A stretch of 64,000 nucleotides of DNA from Lepidostoma basale (lineage: Eukaryota > Arthropoda > Insecta > Trichoptera > Lepidostomatidae): assembly GCA_022606425.2 (NCBI GenBank), contig JAHDVF020000127.1:217162-281161 (forward strand). Direction: 5' to 3'. Position numbers and translations under genes: made by a program. This document shows positions 47,836 to 58,500 of this stretch, one piece after another (within the stretch, counting starts at the first letter, position 1; each line of letters starts with the position of its first letter). The notes beneath the pieces were generated by a model. It worked only from the letters and a program-made list of their open reading frames with translations. It was not told the origin of the DNA and did no database searches.

Positions 47836-49024
47836 TTTGAAACATAAGTTTATATGTAATACAAAGTTAAAGTGAACAAGATGAAAAAACAGTAATTCAT
47901 AAGGAATGCACTAAATCTGCTTTAATGAAATGGTTAAATAAATATAATTGTCTGATACTTGTTTCGTAGGTATATATAACTTACCGTGTGTATCGATATA
48001 CATATTTGTGGGTTCTTAATATTAGTAAAACAAGCGTATGCTGCTGCATTTCTTTACAAATAAAAAGGCAAACATGGAAATGCCTCATTCCCCGTTACAG
48101 TTCGTTGACACTCCGATTTGAGAAAAACAGCACATCTGATAACAAAAAAAGAACATATTTATATAGTAGTGTTAAAATGTATGCAATGTTGTCTAATTGC
48201 TTTTTGAGTGTATTTATTTAAATTAAAGGTCTTCTAGATATATGAGGGTTGCTTGCTGTATAGGATCTTCAAGATAAGCGTGGGCATGATATCCAAAAAG
48301 TGTTAATGTGTTTGGCAAAGGTAGACCCTTGTTGCATTAAAACAGTAACTTTATATAATAACATTTAGTTTTATTTTGGGATTGAAATAAAATGCAATGT
48401 TTACGAGGATTTATAAATCTAATTATATAATATTATATTGTGTTCATTTTAGACATCACGTTTTTTCCTTCTACATTCGGCATCACTTAGAGTTGTGGAT
48501 TCACATCTGCATAACTTTTGGAAAAAAAATTAACGTTTGTAATTGATTTTTTTTAAAGTTTATTGTAAATAATGAAAAGAAATGAAAAGAAAATTACTTT
48601 AATATATATTTTTAGTTTTATTCCACTTGTTATTTAGTTTTATTGATGTCAGCGAGCTGCCTAAATCGATTGAAAGTAATGTGGATTAAAACTAAATGTA
48701 TTGTAACATAGATTAAGTGATTGTTTCTTTCATTATTTTATGGAAGAAACCGTAGACAAACGCGATAAATTACAGTTGTAATTCGCTGATCATAACGAAA
48801 ACAAAGAAAACAGTTATGATATGATCACGTTCTATAATTTACCCAAGTATGGTGATTATTGCATAAGCTGACTTACGATCAGACTAACTTATGACCTGAT
48901 CGTCGGAACCGATTGTGGTCGTAAGTCGACGACTATCTGAATGTATTTTTAAACCTTTATGTAAAATGTGGTGTAGCATGTTGCCTGCCTTCTTGTATTG
49001 TTTCTTAGTGCACAACAACGACAC
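47836..49024. other. AT-rich, no gene seen
   Basis: No recognisable coding block or repeat. Confidence 0.3.
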
Positions 49025-49480
49025 CAAACCATCACGCCGTTTTCTAGAAAGTAGGCCAGTAGGTAAAGAAAAAGAACCGCCACACTACTCTATCCTGGCA
49101 AAACTCTCTATCTTCATACACATTCATACAACAAATCACACGCACATCGATACTTCTAGCATGGCCCGACCTTCAAAATTTGATGCATTTGGCCATTCCA
49201 TGTTTTCATCAGTCTTTCTTGACTCCTTACTTCATTAATATCGCCAACGTATACTTTATTTACATTATTTATTCATCCATATGTCCAAACCATCCTAGTG
49301 ATAGATTCAATATTACGTAATTTTGTGCACAATACTTTCTTCCTCTCTACATTCCTTCCTGATATTAGCATTTGAAATTCTGTAATACATAGTTTAACCT
49401 ACGTGCGTTTAAGGGATCACATCTTGTTTTGCGTTCCGTATGTCCAAATCAGTGAAGTAATTTTTTTTTGTGTATTTATT
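49025..49480 (-). repeat. RTE-like LINE fragment, second subfamily
   Basis: Minus strand, from aaaccatcacgccgtttt through the ...GWFGHMDE region to near 49480. Decayed; frame 48915-49238 (plus) is a shadow. Confidence 0.65.
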
Positions 49481-49608
49481 TATACGTGCAAATCGATATA
49501 CTTCCCGAATTAATTAAAATAAAACCTAGAGTATTATTATTTCTTCTTATTTCTTCTATTCAAATTTGAATAAATATAACTACACTTCGCTATTTTCACA
49601 ACACTTTT

Positions 49609-49650
49609 TACAGACGTGTTTCGGTTGTGATTCCAACCTTTTTCGGTGTA
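49609..49650 (-). ncRNA. Hammerhead-like motif, three stems, two core changes
   Basis: Minus strand: stem I TACA/TGTA, CCGAAAA in place of CTGANGA (49646-49640), stem II GGTTG/CAACC with loop GAATCA, GAAA (49622-49619), ACACGT as stem III and C as cleavage base. The T4 and G8 positions are changed, yet all three helices are kept. Confidence 0.5.
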
Positions 49651-50170
49651 CAAATAGCTAAGGTTATTAATTGAATATGCCAACATTTTTGCATCGGTAT
49701 ATTTAAGGTCTAATTAATGCAAGAATATGCCGATCGGTCACCTTTAGGATACATGCCCGATAATGGAAGACCCGACTCGCTATGGCGAGGTATCCGCGCA
49801 ACCAAAAGCTGCCACCATAAATTTGGCACTTTCTTTCATTAGGTTGTTGCTCCGAACTGGGATTTCCTTTAAGGTCTGGAGCGTGGGGGGACGGCCGCTA
49901 ATATATTACACAAATTTGGCGATGCCCCTCGCATTGCATCACCTATCGATTCAACAATAAACCTACCTCCGTTCCACATTTTTTTTAAATTTCAATTAAA
50001 TCTTTATTGTCATTAGTCACGAATCGTTTGACTGGGTTAAAGTAGGAGTTTATTATAGATAATTTGAAGATTGTTAAACGCAATGTTGCTCTGCATGGAA
50101 TACTGTTTACAAATTTTATTTTAAATACTTATAAGGTTTAAATTTTAAATAATAATCAGTGTCCTTTGTA
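49651..50170. other. No gene recognised
   Basis: 49740-49960 is closer to balanced composition, with a 65-codon frame (49763-49960) of no known family. The remainder is AT-rich. Confidence 0.3.
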
Positions 50171-50173
50171 ACT

Positions 50174-50205
50174 CTGATGAAGCTCCGGCGGGAGCAAAGC
50201 CGGTT
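50174..50205 (+). ncRNA. Hammerhead-like motif, CTGATGA kept, GAAA damaged
   Basis: CTGATGA (50174-50180) and a perfect stem II GCTCC/GGAGC (50182-50186, 50191-50195) with loop GGCG. The next bases are AAAGCCGG rather than GAAAC, so G12 is lost. Confidence 0.45.
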
Positions 50206-50327
50206 GGTTTTGATAAAAAAAATTAAGTAATTTAAAAACTACTAAAAGTGTATCGATATAATTTTTAGTAATGAGATTTATAAGTTTTATTTTCCTGTAA
50301 AATAGAGATTTCTTGTTTTTCAAGATA

Positions 50328-50663
50328 CTAACTAACTAACAAACTAACCATCACGCCGTATCCCCGAAAGGGTAGACAGAAATAATGGACTGTCACACTT
50401 TAACCGATGCGGCACTCCATCCTTCTCTTTTCGCCCCGCGGGAGACGCGTTGTAATGGGTTGCGAACCTCTTCGCCACCAATAGGCATCTCCCACGTACA
50501 CTTCGATCGTAAAACATCCACAATATAAATCTAAAACAAATTATATAAAATACAATGATATAAAATAATATAACAAAATAAAAATAATTTATCACATAAT
50601 GTTCTTTTTAGATGGTGCACATACTCGTATTGTCTATTTAATTTATGTTCCACGAATCCACCG
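50328..50663 (-). mobile_element. Non-autonomous RTE derivative with 9-bp duplication
   Basis: TTCAAGATA at 50319-50327 and 50664-50672. Same junction as the 699-bp element; 5'-truncated in the monomer region. It holds a TACTCGTA octamer (50622-50629) where the copy at 4385-4395 has only TA, so six bases were gained after this family spread. Confidence 0.88.
50622..50629 (+). other. TACTCGTA insertion, candidate excision footprint
   Basis: ggtgcacaTA-CTCGTA-ttgtctatt here versus ggtgcacaTAttgtctatt at 4387-4404 in the homologous element. Clean 6-bp gain. Confidence 0.6.
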
Positions 50664-50954
50664 TTCAAGATAAGTACTTATATATAAAATTATTTTTCTT
50701 GAATAAAATATTTAGTTAATGATAAAGAAATTGAGTTAAAATTCTTCAGCTTTATTGAAATCGTTCCTATATTAGTAAAAGTTTAAGGTATATACAGTAA
50801 ATGTATAATATTATTTCTGAAATAATTCTGTCAATCTCTGTATTAAATAATTTGTCAAAAACACAAGAGTAACAAATTTTTAATTGCAAGGGCTTTATAA
50901 AACATAATAAAAATTCTAGAAAAGTAACGTTTCATAAATATTAAATAATTAATA

Positions 50955-51180
50955 CGAATGAAAACTTCCGTTTTCTAGAAGTTTTATTATATTTTATGTG
51001 AATGACTGTTTCACCTGTTTAAATAAAAAACTCTGTTATAAAATATCAAATATGAGTGTAAGACTTGACGATTTTAAGACCTGACGATACTAACATCGGT
51101 TAGTGAAACAGCTATCGCGCTGATTTCGAAAGGAATATAATCAAATGTGATATTTTATAACAGAGTTTTTATTTTAACAG
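50955..51180. repeat. Family B arm plus inverted repeat around a hammerhead motif
   Basis: 50955-51019 is a minus-strand B repeat (ending tgaatgactgtttcacctg). The arms 51015-51048 and 51148-51180 (aactctgttataaaatatca and inverse) enclose the motif at 51081-51116. Confidence 0.7.
51081..51116 (+). ncRNA. Hammerhead-like motif, intact CTGACGA/GAAA core
   Basis: CTGACGA (51081-51087), perfect six-pair stem II ACTAAC/GTTAGT (51089-51094, 51099-51104), GAAA (51105-51108), then ACAGCTAT and C (51116). Stem III would be ACAGCTGT if one base (51114) were not A. Stem I shows one clear pair. It is one of the best-preserved cores. Confidence 0.6.
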
Positions 51181-51639
51181 TTATTGAAAAATCAAAGTAT
51201 CTCGCCAAAACAATGGATAATCGAAAAAAAATTGAAAGGCTAATTGAAAAAAAAATCTTAATAAATATCATTGCAAGAGACATAAATAAATGTTTTAAGT
51301 GAAATTATTAATTTACATATTTTTTTAAATTTAAAAGTACATTCCGGTTTCGATCGTTATTATTATCGTTGTTATTCAAAGCATTGTACATTTTGAAACT
51401 AAGACACATCTTGCATGAATTTCTGATTAATTTGTTTTCACCAAAATGTATTTATTTGATTTGGTGACACGCCACCATTGAAAGTTTATTTGTGTAAGAA
51501 ACTTTCGTTTTACTTAAATCGCGAAAATCCATCACTGTTTCTTAAAAAATACTGGTTTGTGTTAAAAGCATTCTCATAAAAAAAAAAATAAAATAAAAGA
51601 TTTTATGAAGATATATAAAAATGTCACAAAAAGTTCCAA
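51181..51639. other. AT-rich, nothing recognised
   Basis: No coding block or repeat seen. Confidence 0.3.
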
Positions 51640-51995
51640 CAAGCTAACAGTCAGAGAGAGCAATGGATAGAGCCATGTTAAGTATCAGCTTGTGGGACAG
51701 TGTCAAAAATGAGGACACACAGGAGCCAGGACAAAGGTTTACGACGTCATTAAGATGGGCGCAACCCTTAAGTGTCATGGAACGAGACACGTCGCTCGTG
51801 ACCCAGATGAAAAGTGGACAAGGCGTCTGCTGTACTGGTACCCGAGGACGGCAAAGCGTGGAGTCGCGCGCCCGCAGTTGTGTTGGCGCGACGATATCCG
51901 TAAGAGTTAGGGAAGTGCCTGGATGCGGATAGCTCAGGATTGAAGAGAGTGGAAAATACGAGAGGAGGCCTATATCCAGAAGTAGGTGGTCACTT
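51640..51995 (+). pseudogene. LINE C-terminal fragment
   Basis: Codons around shifts: ESNG.SHVKYQL, KVYDVIKMG, HVARDPDEKWTRRLLYWYPR, GVARPQLCWRDDIRK, AQD.REWKIREEAYIQ. Classic LINE end (RPQLRWRDDI...W...AQDR..W...EEAYIQ). Several stops. The 89-codon frame 51663-51932 is out of phase. Confidence 0.65.
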
Positions 51996-52004
51996 CTTCT
52001 CTTC

Positions 52005-52470
52005 TCTGGTTTCAATCCTGGGATTGGTTTGCAGCAATTTCCTCCATTATTCTCTTCCATTTTTCCCTGTCTTGTGCGGCTCTATTGAGATCTGCATATG
52101 ATGAGCAGCGTACGTCCACCAACAGGTCCTCCAGGTACTCTCGGCGTGGGCGTCCCCTAGAGTTTGTCCCCTCGATCATACCCTCCATTATTGCATGCAA
52201 GAGACCTTCTTGACGTATTACATGGCCGATCCATCTTGCACGCCTTTCGGACAAGGTCCTGAGCAGGTGCCTTCCTCCTTCGATTCCTTGAAGAACTTCC
52301 TCATTCGTGATGTGGTCTCTCCAGGAAATTCCAAAGAGTCTTCTATAGGACCACATCTCAAAAACCTCTAGTCTCCGCTTATCCCTTTCGGATAGGCACC
52401 ATGTCTCGCAGCCGTACATCAAGACACTCCATACATAGGTCTTGATGAGGAGTATTCTCAGTTTTAGGTC
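52005..52470 (-). pseudogene. LINE RT C-terminus, clean 136-codon frame
   Basis: Minus frame from about 52460: LIKTYVWSVLMYGCETWCLSERDKRRLEVFEMWSYRRLFGISW, RARWIGHVIRQEG, GRPRREYLEDLLVDV, AAQDREKWKRIMEE. Ends at 52012 without internal stop, so a recent but 5'-truncated copy. Catalytic RT motifs are missing. Confidence 0.75.
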
Positions 52471-52539
52471 TATATTATTTGATTCTATTATTTTATGGTG
52501 GTCACAACAGGTTTGTATTATACTATACCCATATCTCAG

Positions 52540-53105
52540 ATCAGAACCTTTAGATATCTAGACATAGACCGTGTAGATCCGCGGGAAGAAATAGAAGCCC
52601 AAGTAAACAAGGCAGCTCAATCTTTGGCGCTCTGAAATCCACAATATGGAAAAACAAAGACATGGCCATTAAGAGTAAGATGAAGATTTATAAATAATGT
52701 GTAAAATCAATAATAACATAGGGCGTTGAAGCAAGGGTAGACAAGGTAAGTAACAAACAACTTGAGGACTTCCAAGATGAAGACAGTGAAGATGATAGCA
52801 GGCAAGACATTAAGAGATCGCTTGAGAAATATCAGAATAAGAGAAATACAGGTATGTCAGGTTGAGAATATTATAAGTTGACAGTGAAGAAGGGACTGAT
52901 ATGGTGATGTCCAAAGACTGGACACCACCAGACTCCCCTATATTGCACATAATCAGTCTACATAATCAGTCTCACGGGACTCGTCTTCGTGAAAAACCTT
53001 CAAAAAGAAGAAATAACGGCTGGGAATCCTCCTCACAGGAGGAGCAACCTTCTGGAGAACAGACCACTAAAGTCTACAGCAAGGAAGAGGAGGGAGAAGT
53101 GTAAG
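52540..53105 (+). pseudogene. LINE fragment related to 14995-15740
   Basis: gaccgtgtagatccgcgggaag... matches the GIDLVGVADLREEIQAQVNKAA region with frameshifts. The end (SPILHIISLHNQSHGTRLREKPSKR) matches the end of the 14995 copy. Heavily decayed. Confidence 0.65.
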
Positions 53106-53812
53106 GTTTGTTTGTTTTTTTTTTTCATTTCAGGGATGATTCCAGGTATGCAAAAAATATTATATGAAAATACTACAAAATTTAAATTAAAAAAGTTTTT
53201 TTTTAACACGCTATGATTGGAATAGCCGTATTCAAGTAGCCAAAGAGTCCCATTTGGCTCAGGATCCGCAGTTGGCTGACAATTCGTAGATATGGTTTTC
53301 AAAATATTCCTCAATGTATCCATCCAGCACCACGGTTCCCTTGTTAATTCGCTTGATATTAAAAAAAAAACTGCAAACCCTTCGCCGAAATCATAATTTT
53401 CTTTGATAATTAGGTGACGTTCATAATATATGTACAAATTCAGTTGATAATTCGATAAATCGAATGAGTTAACTCTGAAATATTAACTTTCTGATTTGAA
53501 TGTTTGTACTTTTAGAACCTAAAAAGTTTCGAAGCACGTTCTTCCAAAGCATTAAAGTATTCTGCGATGTATCCACATCTTGGATGCTTTAAGGAGTTTC
53601 TTAATTATTTTTAGAATCCAAGAGTTCACTCTGTATAAGTATTGATCTCATGTAGCGTTTGGCATCCGCTATTGAAGTTTTAAATTAAATTCCCAAGAGT
53701 AATCAATGCTTCTGATTTTATTTGATTACTTGCATCTAGACTCCTCCAAAATATTTAATTCTTCCGACTTCTAACCTTGTACAGATACTACCAAAATATT
53801 TATAAATCAACT
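53106..53812. other. No gene recognised
   Basis: AT-rich. The minus frame 53033-53437 (134 codons) has no recognisable motif; its first part overlaps the LINE relic. Confidence 0.3.
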
Positions 53813-54066
53813 AACTAACCATCACGCCGTCTCCCCGAAAGGATAGGCAGAAAGAATGGACTGTCACACTTTTACTGATGCGGCACTCCATCCTTCTCTT
53901 TGTGCTCCGCGGGAGACGCGGTGTGATGGGTTGCGAACCTCATCGCCACCAATAGGCATCTCCCGCGCACACTTCAATCATGCAACACCCACAAAATAAA
54001 TCTAAAACAAATAATATAAAATACAATGATAAAATAAAATAACAAAATAATAATAATTTAACATCA
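53813..54066 (-). mobile_element. Non-autonomous RTE derivative, 5'-truncated
   Basis: caactaactaaccatcacgc at the 3' end, then the family junction near 53872 and the ORF-start region, ending in aataataatttaac. Boundaries approximate. Confidence 0.8.
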
Positions 54067-54114
54067 TTCATTTTAGTAATGATGATTATTTTTTTTAACC
54101 ACTTCTTATAGAAT

Positions 54115-55131
54115 ATGATACGACTTGTAAGAGCAACAATGAGCCCAACCATAACCAAAGTAAGAATCGACAAAGACCTCTCAAAACCATTCCAGACATA
54201 TAATGGCCTACGACAGGGAGATGCCTTGGCATGTCTCCTATTTAACGTGGCTCTAGAAAAAGTGATAAGGGACTCAAAAATAGATACCAGAGGCACTATA
54301 TTCTACAAGTCAGTTCAGCTACTCGCCTATGCAGATGACATGGATATTGTGGGACGGTCACTTGAAGCTACCCGTGAAGCGTTTGTAGCATTGGAGGAAA
54401 AAGCAAAAATAATGGGACTTGTCATAAATGAAGATAAAACAAAATTGATGATTGCTTCTAATACCACATATCCATACCCCCAGGTTTTCTCAGCTGCAAA
54501 TTACAATTTTGAAATAATTAATTCATTTACATACTTAGGCTCAACAGTTATCAGTGATAATAACACCCGAGAAGAAATTGACAGAAGGATAATGGCAGCA
54601 AACCGATGTTACTACGCTCTCCAAAAACAGTTAAGATCCAAATTACTGCGAAGAACCACAAAAACACTATTGTACAAGACCCTGATCCAACCAGTCCTCA
54701 CATATGCCTCTGAAACCTGGGTGATGACAAAACACACTGAAAGGTCCATCGCAGCATTTGAAAGAAGGGTTCTTAGGACAATATATGGCCCAGTGAGAGA
54801 CCACAATGGTTGGCGTCGTCGATATAACCGAGAGCTATATGATATCTATAAAGAGCCCGATGTGATCAGATCCATCAAAGTAGGGCGCTTGAGATGGGCT
54901 GGTCACATAATTAGAATGGACGACGACAACCCCACAAAACGCCTCACGCTCTCAGTACCACAGGGACGTAGAAGACCAGGAAGGTCCAAAATGCGATGGA
55001 TGGACAGTGTCAACACGGATGCATCGGTGTTGCAAGTGAGAAATTGGAGAATAAGGGCATCAAACAGACAAGAATGGAGGAAGCTCCTGGATTCAGCCAA
55101 GGCCCACCCAGGGCTGTCGAGCTTAGGATGA
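54115..55131 (+). CDS. Truncated RTE-like reverse transcriptase, intact frame
   Basis: 338 codons without a stop. RT palm with NGLRQGDALACLLFN and LLAYADDMDIVG (YADD near residue 72), then INEDKTKLM, FTYLGSTVI, VLTYASETWVMTK, GRLRWAGHIIRMDDDNP, RRPGRSKMRWMDSV. The N-terminal endonuclease and first RT motifs are absent: the genomic insertion is 54117-55140, with TAGAATAT on both sides (54109-54116, 55141-55148) and a (GAT)n tail. The ATG spans the left target duplication and is fortuitous. Clean coding suggests recent insertion. Probably not expressed as a functional enzyme. Confidence 0.88.
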   Translation: MIRLVRATMSPTITKVRIDKDLSKPFQTYNGLRQGDALACLLFNVALEKVIRDSKIDTRGTIFYKSVQLLAYADDMDIVGRSLEATREAFVALEEKAKIMGLVINEDKTKLMIASNTTYPYPQVFSAANYNFEIINSFTYLGSTVISDNNTREEIDRRIMAANRCYYALQKQLRSKLLRRTTKTLLYKTLIQPVLTYASETWVMTKHTERSIAAFERRVLRTIYGPVRDHNGWRRRYNRELYDIYKEPDVIRSIKVGRLRWAGHIIRMDDDNPTKRLTLSVPQGRRRPGRSKMRWMDSVNTDASVLQVRNWRIRASNRQEWRKLLDSAKAHPGLSSLG

Positions 55132-55304
55132 TGATGATGATAGAATATAATATATTAACAATAAGAACTATTTACGGTTAAACTTAATTTTTGAAACTGA
55201 GAAATATATGTTGTTAATGCTAACAATTATATTTATTCAAACTATTTTTCTTATAGTTCTAAACGAATTTGGAAACTCGATTCTATCGCGATGAGTGAGA
55301 AAAA

Positions 55305-55575
55305 AACTTTCAACAACAACAACAACAAACCATTACGCCGTTTCCCCGTAGGGGTAGGCAGAGAGAATGGACCGCCACACTATTCTATCCTGGCACACCT
55401 CTCTAGCTTTCTCCACATTCATACAGCGAGTCATACACGCACGTCAATTCTTCCGACTTCTAACATGACCAACCATTAAAATTTGATCAATTTGGTCATG
55501 CAATGTTTTCCTCGATCTGCCTAGACTCCATACTCCATTTACATCATTAACTTATACTTTCTTAACCATTATTTC
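55305..55575 (-). repeat. RTE-like LINE 3' end, second subfamily
   Basis: Minus strand, tail caacaacaacaacaacaaac (i.e. (GTT)n) at 55308-55330, followed by the RSILSAYPY and GRSRKTLHDQIDQ-like codons. The GTT-type tail distinguishes this subfamily from the TTAG-tailed one. Confidence 0.75.
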
Positions 55576-55737
55576 TTAACTTTCAAATTTCAATTTTAAA
55601 GATACATATTTGCTAATCATTACTGATACAAAGTTTGTTTAGAATTTTTTTAAACTTAATTTTATGGGAGAAAAATATATCGCCTTGTTAAGATATTATC
55701 AAATCTCCATTTGACAGACAGTTGTTAGACATAGACA

Positions 55738-55835
55738 TTTGATAATACCTTAGAAAGACGAAACATGTAAATCCCTTATGTTTTGTAACATAACAAAACT
55801 TCAAAAAATTGCTAGGAGATTTCATTCGTATAATA
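55738..55835 (+). repeat. Family B repeat with hammerhead-like core
   Basis: TTGATAA (55739-55745), weak stem, GAAA (55760-55763), ACATGTAAAT and a diverged tail. Confidence 0.55.
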
Positions 55836-56035
55836 TGTAATAATAAAACTATTAAATATGATGTTTTGCATCACACTTCAAAAAACAATAATTTGAAATA
55901 AATTCGATTATATTATTAAAGATATAGTGATTTGAATGTTTTTTTTATTTTATTTGGGAGGAGAATTTTAAACAACGTATAATCCACTTTCTTTGTTAAA
56001 TATTTTACAAAACAAGAACTAATATATTTACACAC

Positions 56036-56061
56036 AAGGATGGAGAAGATCACCTCCGAAA
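56036..56061 (+). ncRNA. Hammerhead-like relic
   Basis: Stem GGAG/CTCC (56042-56045, 56054-56057) and GAAA (56058-56061) as in 5992-6032 and 41205-41236; the 5' core reads caagga and the 3' site is lost. Confidence 0.35.
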
Positions 56062-56866
56062 TATATATAATGTAAGGTTTTTTCCATACATTTTATTTAT
56101 TAACCACTTCAATGCCGTAGGACCCCTGTGGCCACTACGTAGGCGCACCATCAATACCGTAAGGCCACTTTGCATTAAAAATGATTCCAGTAGGAATTTT
56201 AACAAACTATTTTGTGGCTAGCGACATCTATACACTATCTCTGCAAGAAAAATGAACCTTCTGTTGTCGATCGATCTTATTGAAAAAAGGATTTTTTTTT
56301 TTAAAGAATTAAATTTCAAGTGATAATATACAAGAACTGATACAACATACCTTGATTTTTTAATGTTTGCTTTCAATATATTTTTTTATTATAAAAATGT
56401 AAAAATTATATTTATTTATGCTTGTGACAACCCTGAAAAAAAATCAAATATACGGAATTTCGATAATGAAACTTAAAAAAATTAAACTTGATATATCATT
56501 TTATATGCAAACTTTAAACATAATGCATAAAATCCATTAGCCCTATTTTTTTTAAATAATTAAAAACATGCGGTATCTGAGTGTTTCTAAGCTTAAAACA
56601 TCACGGTACTTAAACGGTTAAGTGGAATAAACAGTGTTTAATATGTTCCTTTTAAATTAACAAAAGAATTCCACAGTATTACCGCCGTAACCTCCTATTT
56701 TTTTTATATAATAATAATAAATTTATAAAGCGCCATTTTTATGAATTACTCATCTCAAGGGCGCTGTAGAAGATGCTCCGTTTTATCAACAAGATAATAA
56801 TAATAATAATAATGATAAAAAAAATGTAAACATATTTAGTACGAGGGCTGCACCTGACGAAGTCGA
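56062..56866. other. AT-rich, (AAT)n tract, no gene
   Basis: (AAT)n near 56791-56810 precedes the CR1-like fragment below and may be its 3' microsatellite tail. Nothing else recognised. Confidence 0.4.
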
Positions 56867-57235
56867 TCAGCCCTTCCTGTCAGGAAATGATAATTTGAAA
56901 AGGTGCGTTTTTAATCTCGATCTAAACTCTGATTGATTCTCAATGCACTTAAGGTCTGCTGGAAGACTGTTCCAGGCTGAAGGGCCGGCTACCGCGAAGG
57001 CTCGGTCGCCAAAGTTTGTGCTTGGACAGCGTTTTGGCACAGTCAATCTACCGATCGCAGAAGACTTAGCTGATCGCAATGTAGACTGTCTAGCATTCAG
57101 GTTCTCGTTGATGCAGAGTTCAGATATATAAGCTGGTGCCATTCCATGCAACGCCTTATAGACCGTCCAGCAGAGCTTGTATTGTATCCTTTCTGGACAT
57201 TTCAGCCAGTGGAGCTCCTTAAGATTTTGTCATTA
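56867..57235 (-). pseudogene. CR1/L2-like LINE ORF2 C-terminus
   Basis: Minus frame from about 57230: KELHWLKCPERIQYKLCWTV YKALHGMAPAYISELC..., LRSAKSSAIGRLTVPKR, GDRAFAVAGPSAWNSLPADL, FRSRLKTHLFKL. This is the conserved end of CR1/L2/Rex-type elements. The frame is clean to the stop at 56867. Only ~120 codons remain; the RT core is missing. Confidence 0.8.
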
Positions 57236-57697
57236 ATTAATTTGAGTTATCCGAAAGAGCGTGCATTAAAAAATATGTTTCTTATCTATAAATGTAGCAA
57301 TAAAACTATTATTTTGTGATTAAATTAGAGGCGTATTGAGTATATCAATATTCAAATACGAATTCGAAACATGTTTCTGGACAGGACTGTGAATCATTCA
57401 GATTTTACCGATTCGCGTGTTACAGAGACATTGCTATTTGCATTTTTTTGTTTCTTGATTTATTACAGTAAGTAAAAACACATAATTTAGAAGTTTTATT
57501 GACCTTCCGATACTGGAAACAGGTATCAAATATTTCATATTATTTTTATGGGTTCATAATTTGAAAAATAAAATGTCAACCCTTTTACAATGAAACATGT
57601 CAATGACAGATAATTCATACTATTCTTTGAAATGAGTATATTTGGTAAATAAAATAAAATGGTTAGAATCAAAAATCATATTACATTTTAAGAATTA
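57236..57697. other. AT-rich, nothing recognised
   Basis: GAAACATGTTTC occurs near 57366 but has no hammerhead stem or core upstream. Confidence 0.3.
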
Positions 57698-57965
57698 ATT
57701 GTATCTCAATAGAGACGAAGATGCAAATTGGAAACAGAATATGGTTGATCAAGGTGTTTTCAGGACTTATGACCTGTCATTGGTTGGGTTAAGCGCACCC
57801 TTTATGTAATACAACATTCCCCATTTCACCTTTCTTTCTTATGACCACCATGTCTGACAAACTTTTGGAAGTTGTATATATGTTAATCTGTAAGACTACT
57901 CTTTACGTGATAGTTTTTACAATCTACATACTAACGCCATCTATGAAGATTTGTGTTTATTATTG
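57698..57965 (+). repeat. Family E MITE copy
   Basis: Left inverted repeat aattgtatctcaatagagacg, interior as 24230-24542 (gacttatgacctgtcattgg). It ends near acgccatctatgaagat; the right inverted repeat is missing. Confidence 0.65.
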
Positions 57966-58383
57966 CGGTAATAAACACAAATCAGTTAATATACTTTGTT
58001 ATTAATGCGACACGTATAAGGAAACAAGTATATGACAGTCTATTCCCACCTCCTCCCAAATTAAATGCGAAAATAAACAATATTTATTTTTAGGTATTGC
58101 AAGAAAGATGCCACCACGCGACGTGTTACTAATACCGTTATTTAATACCGGTACGCTTGGAAACAACACAAAATATTCTGAATCTTTAAAATAAGAGCGA
58201 TCAGGCCCTTAATTGGGACCATCTCTTATATTAAATGGGACTAACTTCCCATCGAAACCAAAATAAAGACGAAAAAAACGATTAAATACTTTCTGCTTTG
58301 TTCGCCATAACTTTGTGTTATAGATGTTTAATACTTATTTTTTATATACTTTATATTATATTATACAACACTCACTTTATAAA

Positions 58384-58500
58384 AATTAAATACCAAATAT
58401 GATTCTAACTAACCAGCCCTTCATCAGTGATATTTTATAAATATAAATTTAATATTTAAAATATTATAAAACTATTTACAAATATGATCAGTTTTGACAG
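58384..58500 (-). repeat. Family A arm, decayed, with CTGATGA
   Basis: Minus strand CTGATGA (58427-58421), then AGGGCTGGTTAG as in family A, but GAAAC is lost. The flank (ataaatataaa...atattataaaac) matches the inner family A arm. Confidence 0.55.

Noticed and set aside
57360..57380. GAAACATGTTTC as hammerhead 3' half
   Set aside because: No CTGANGA and no stem II upstream.
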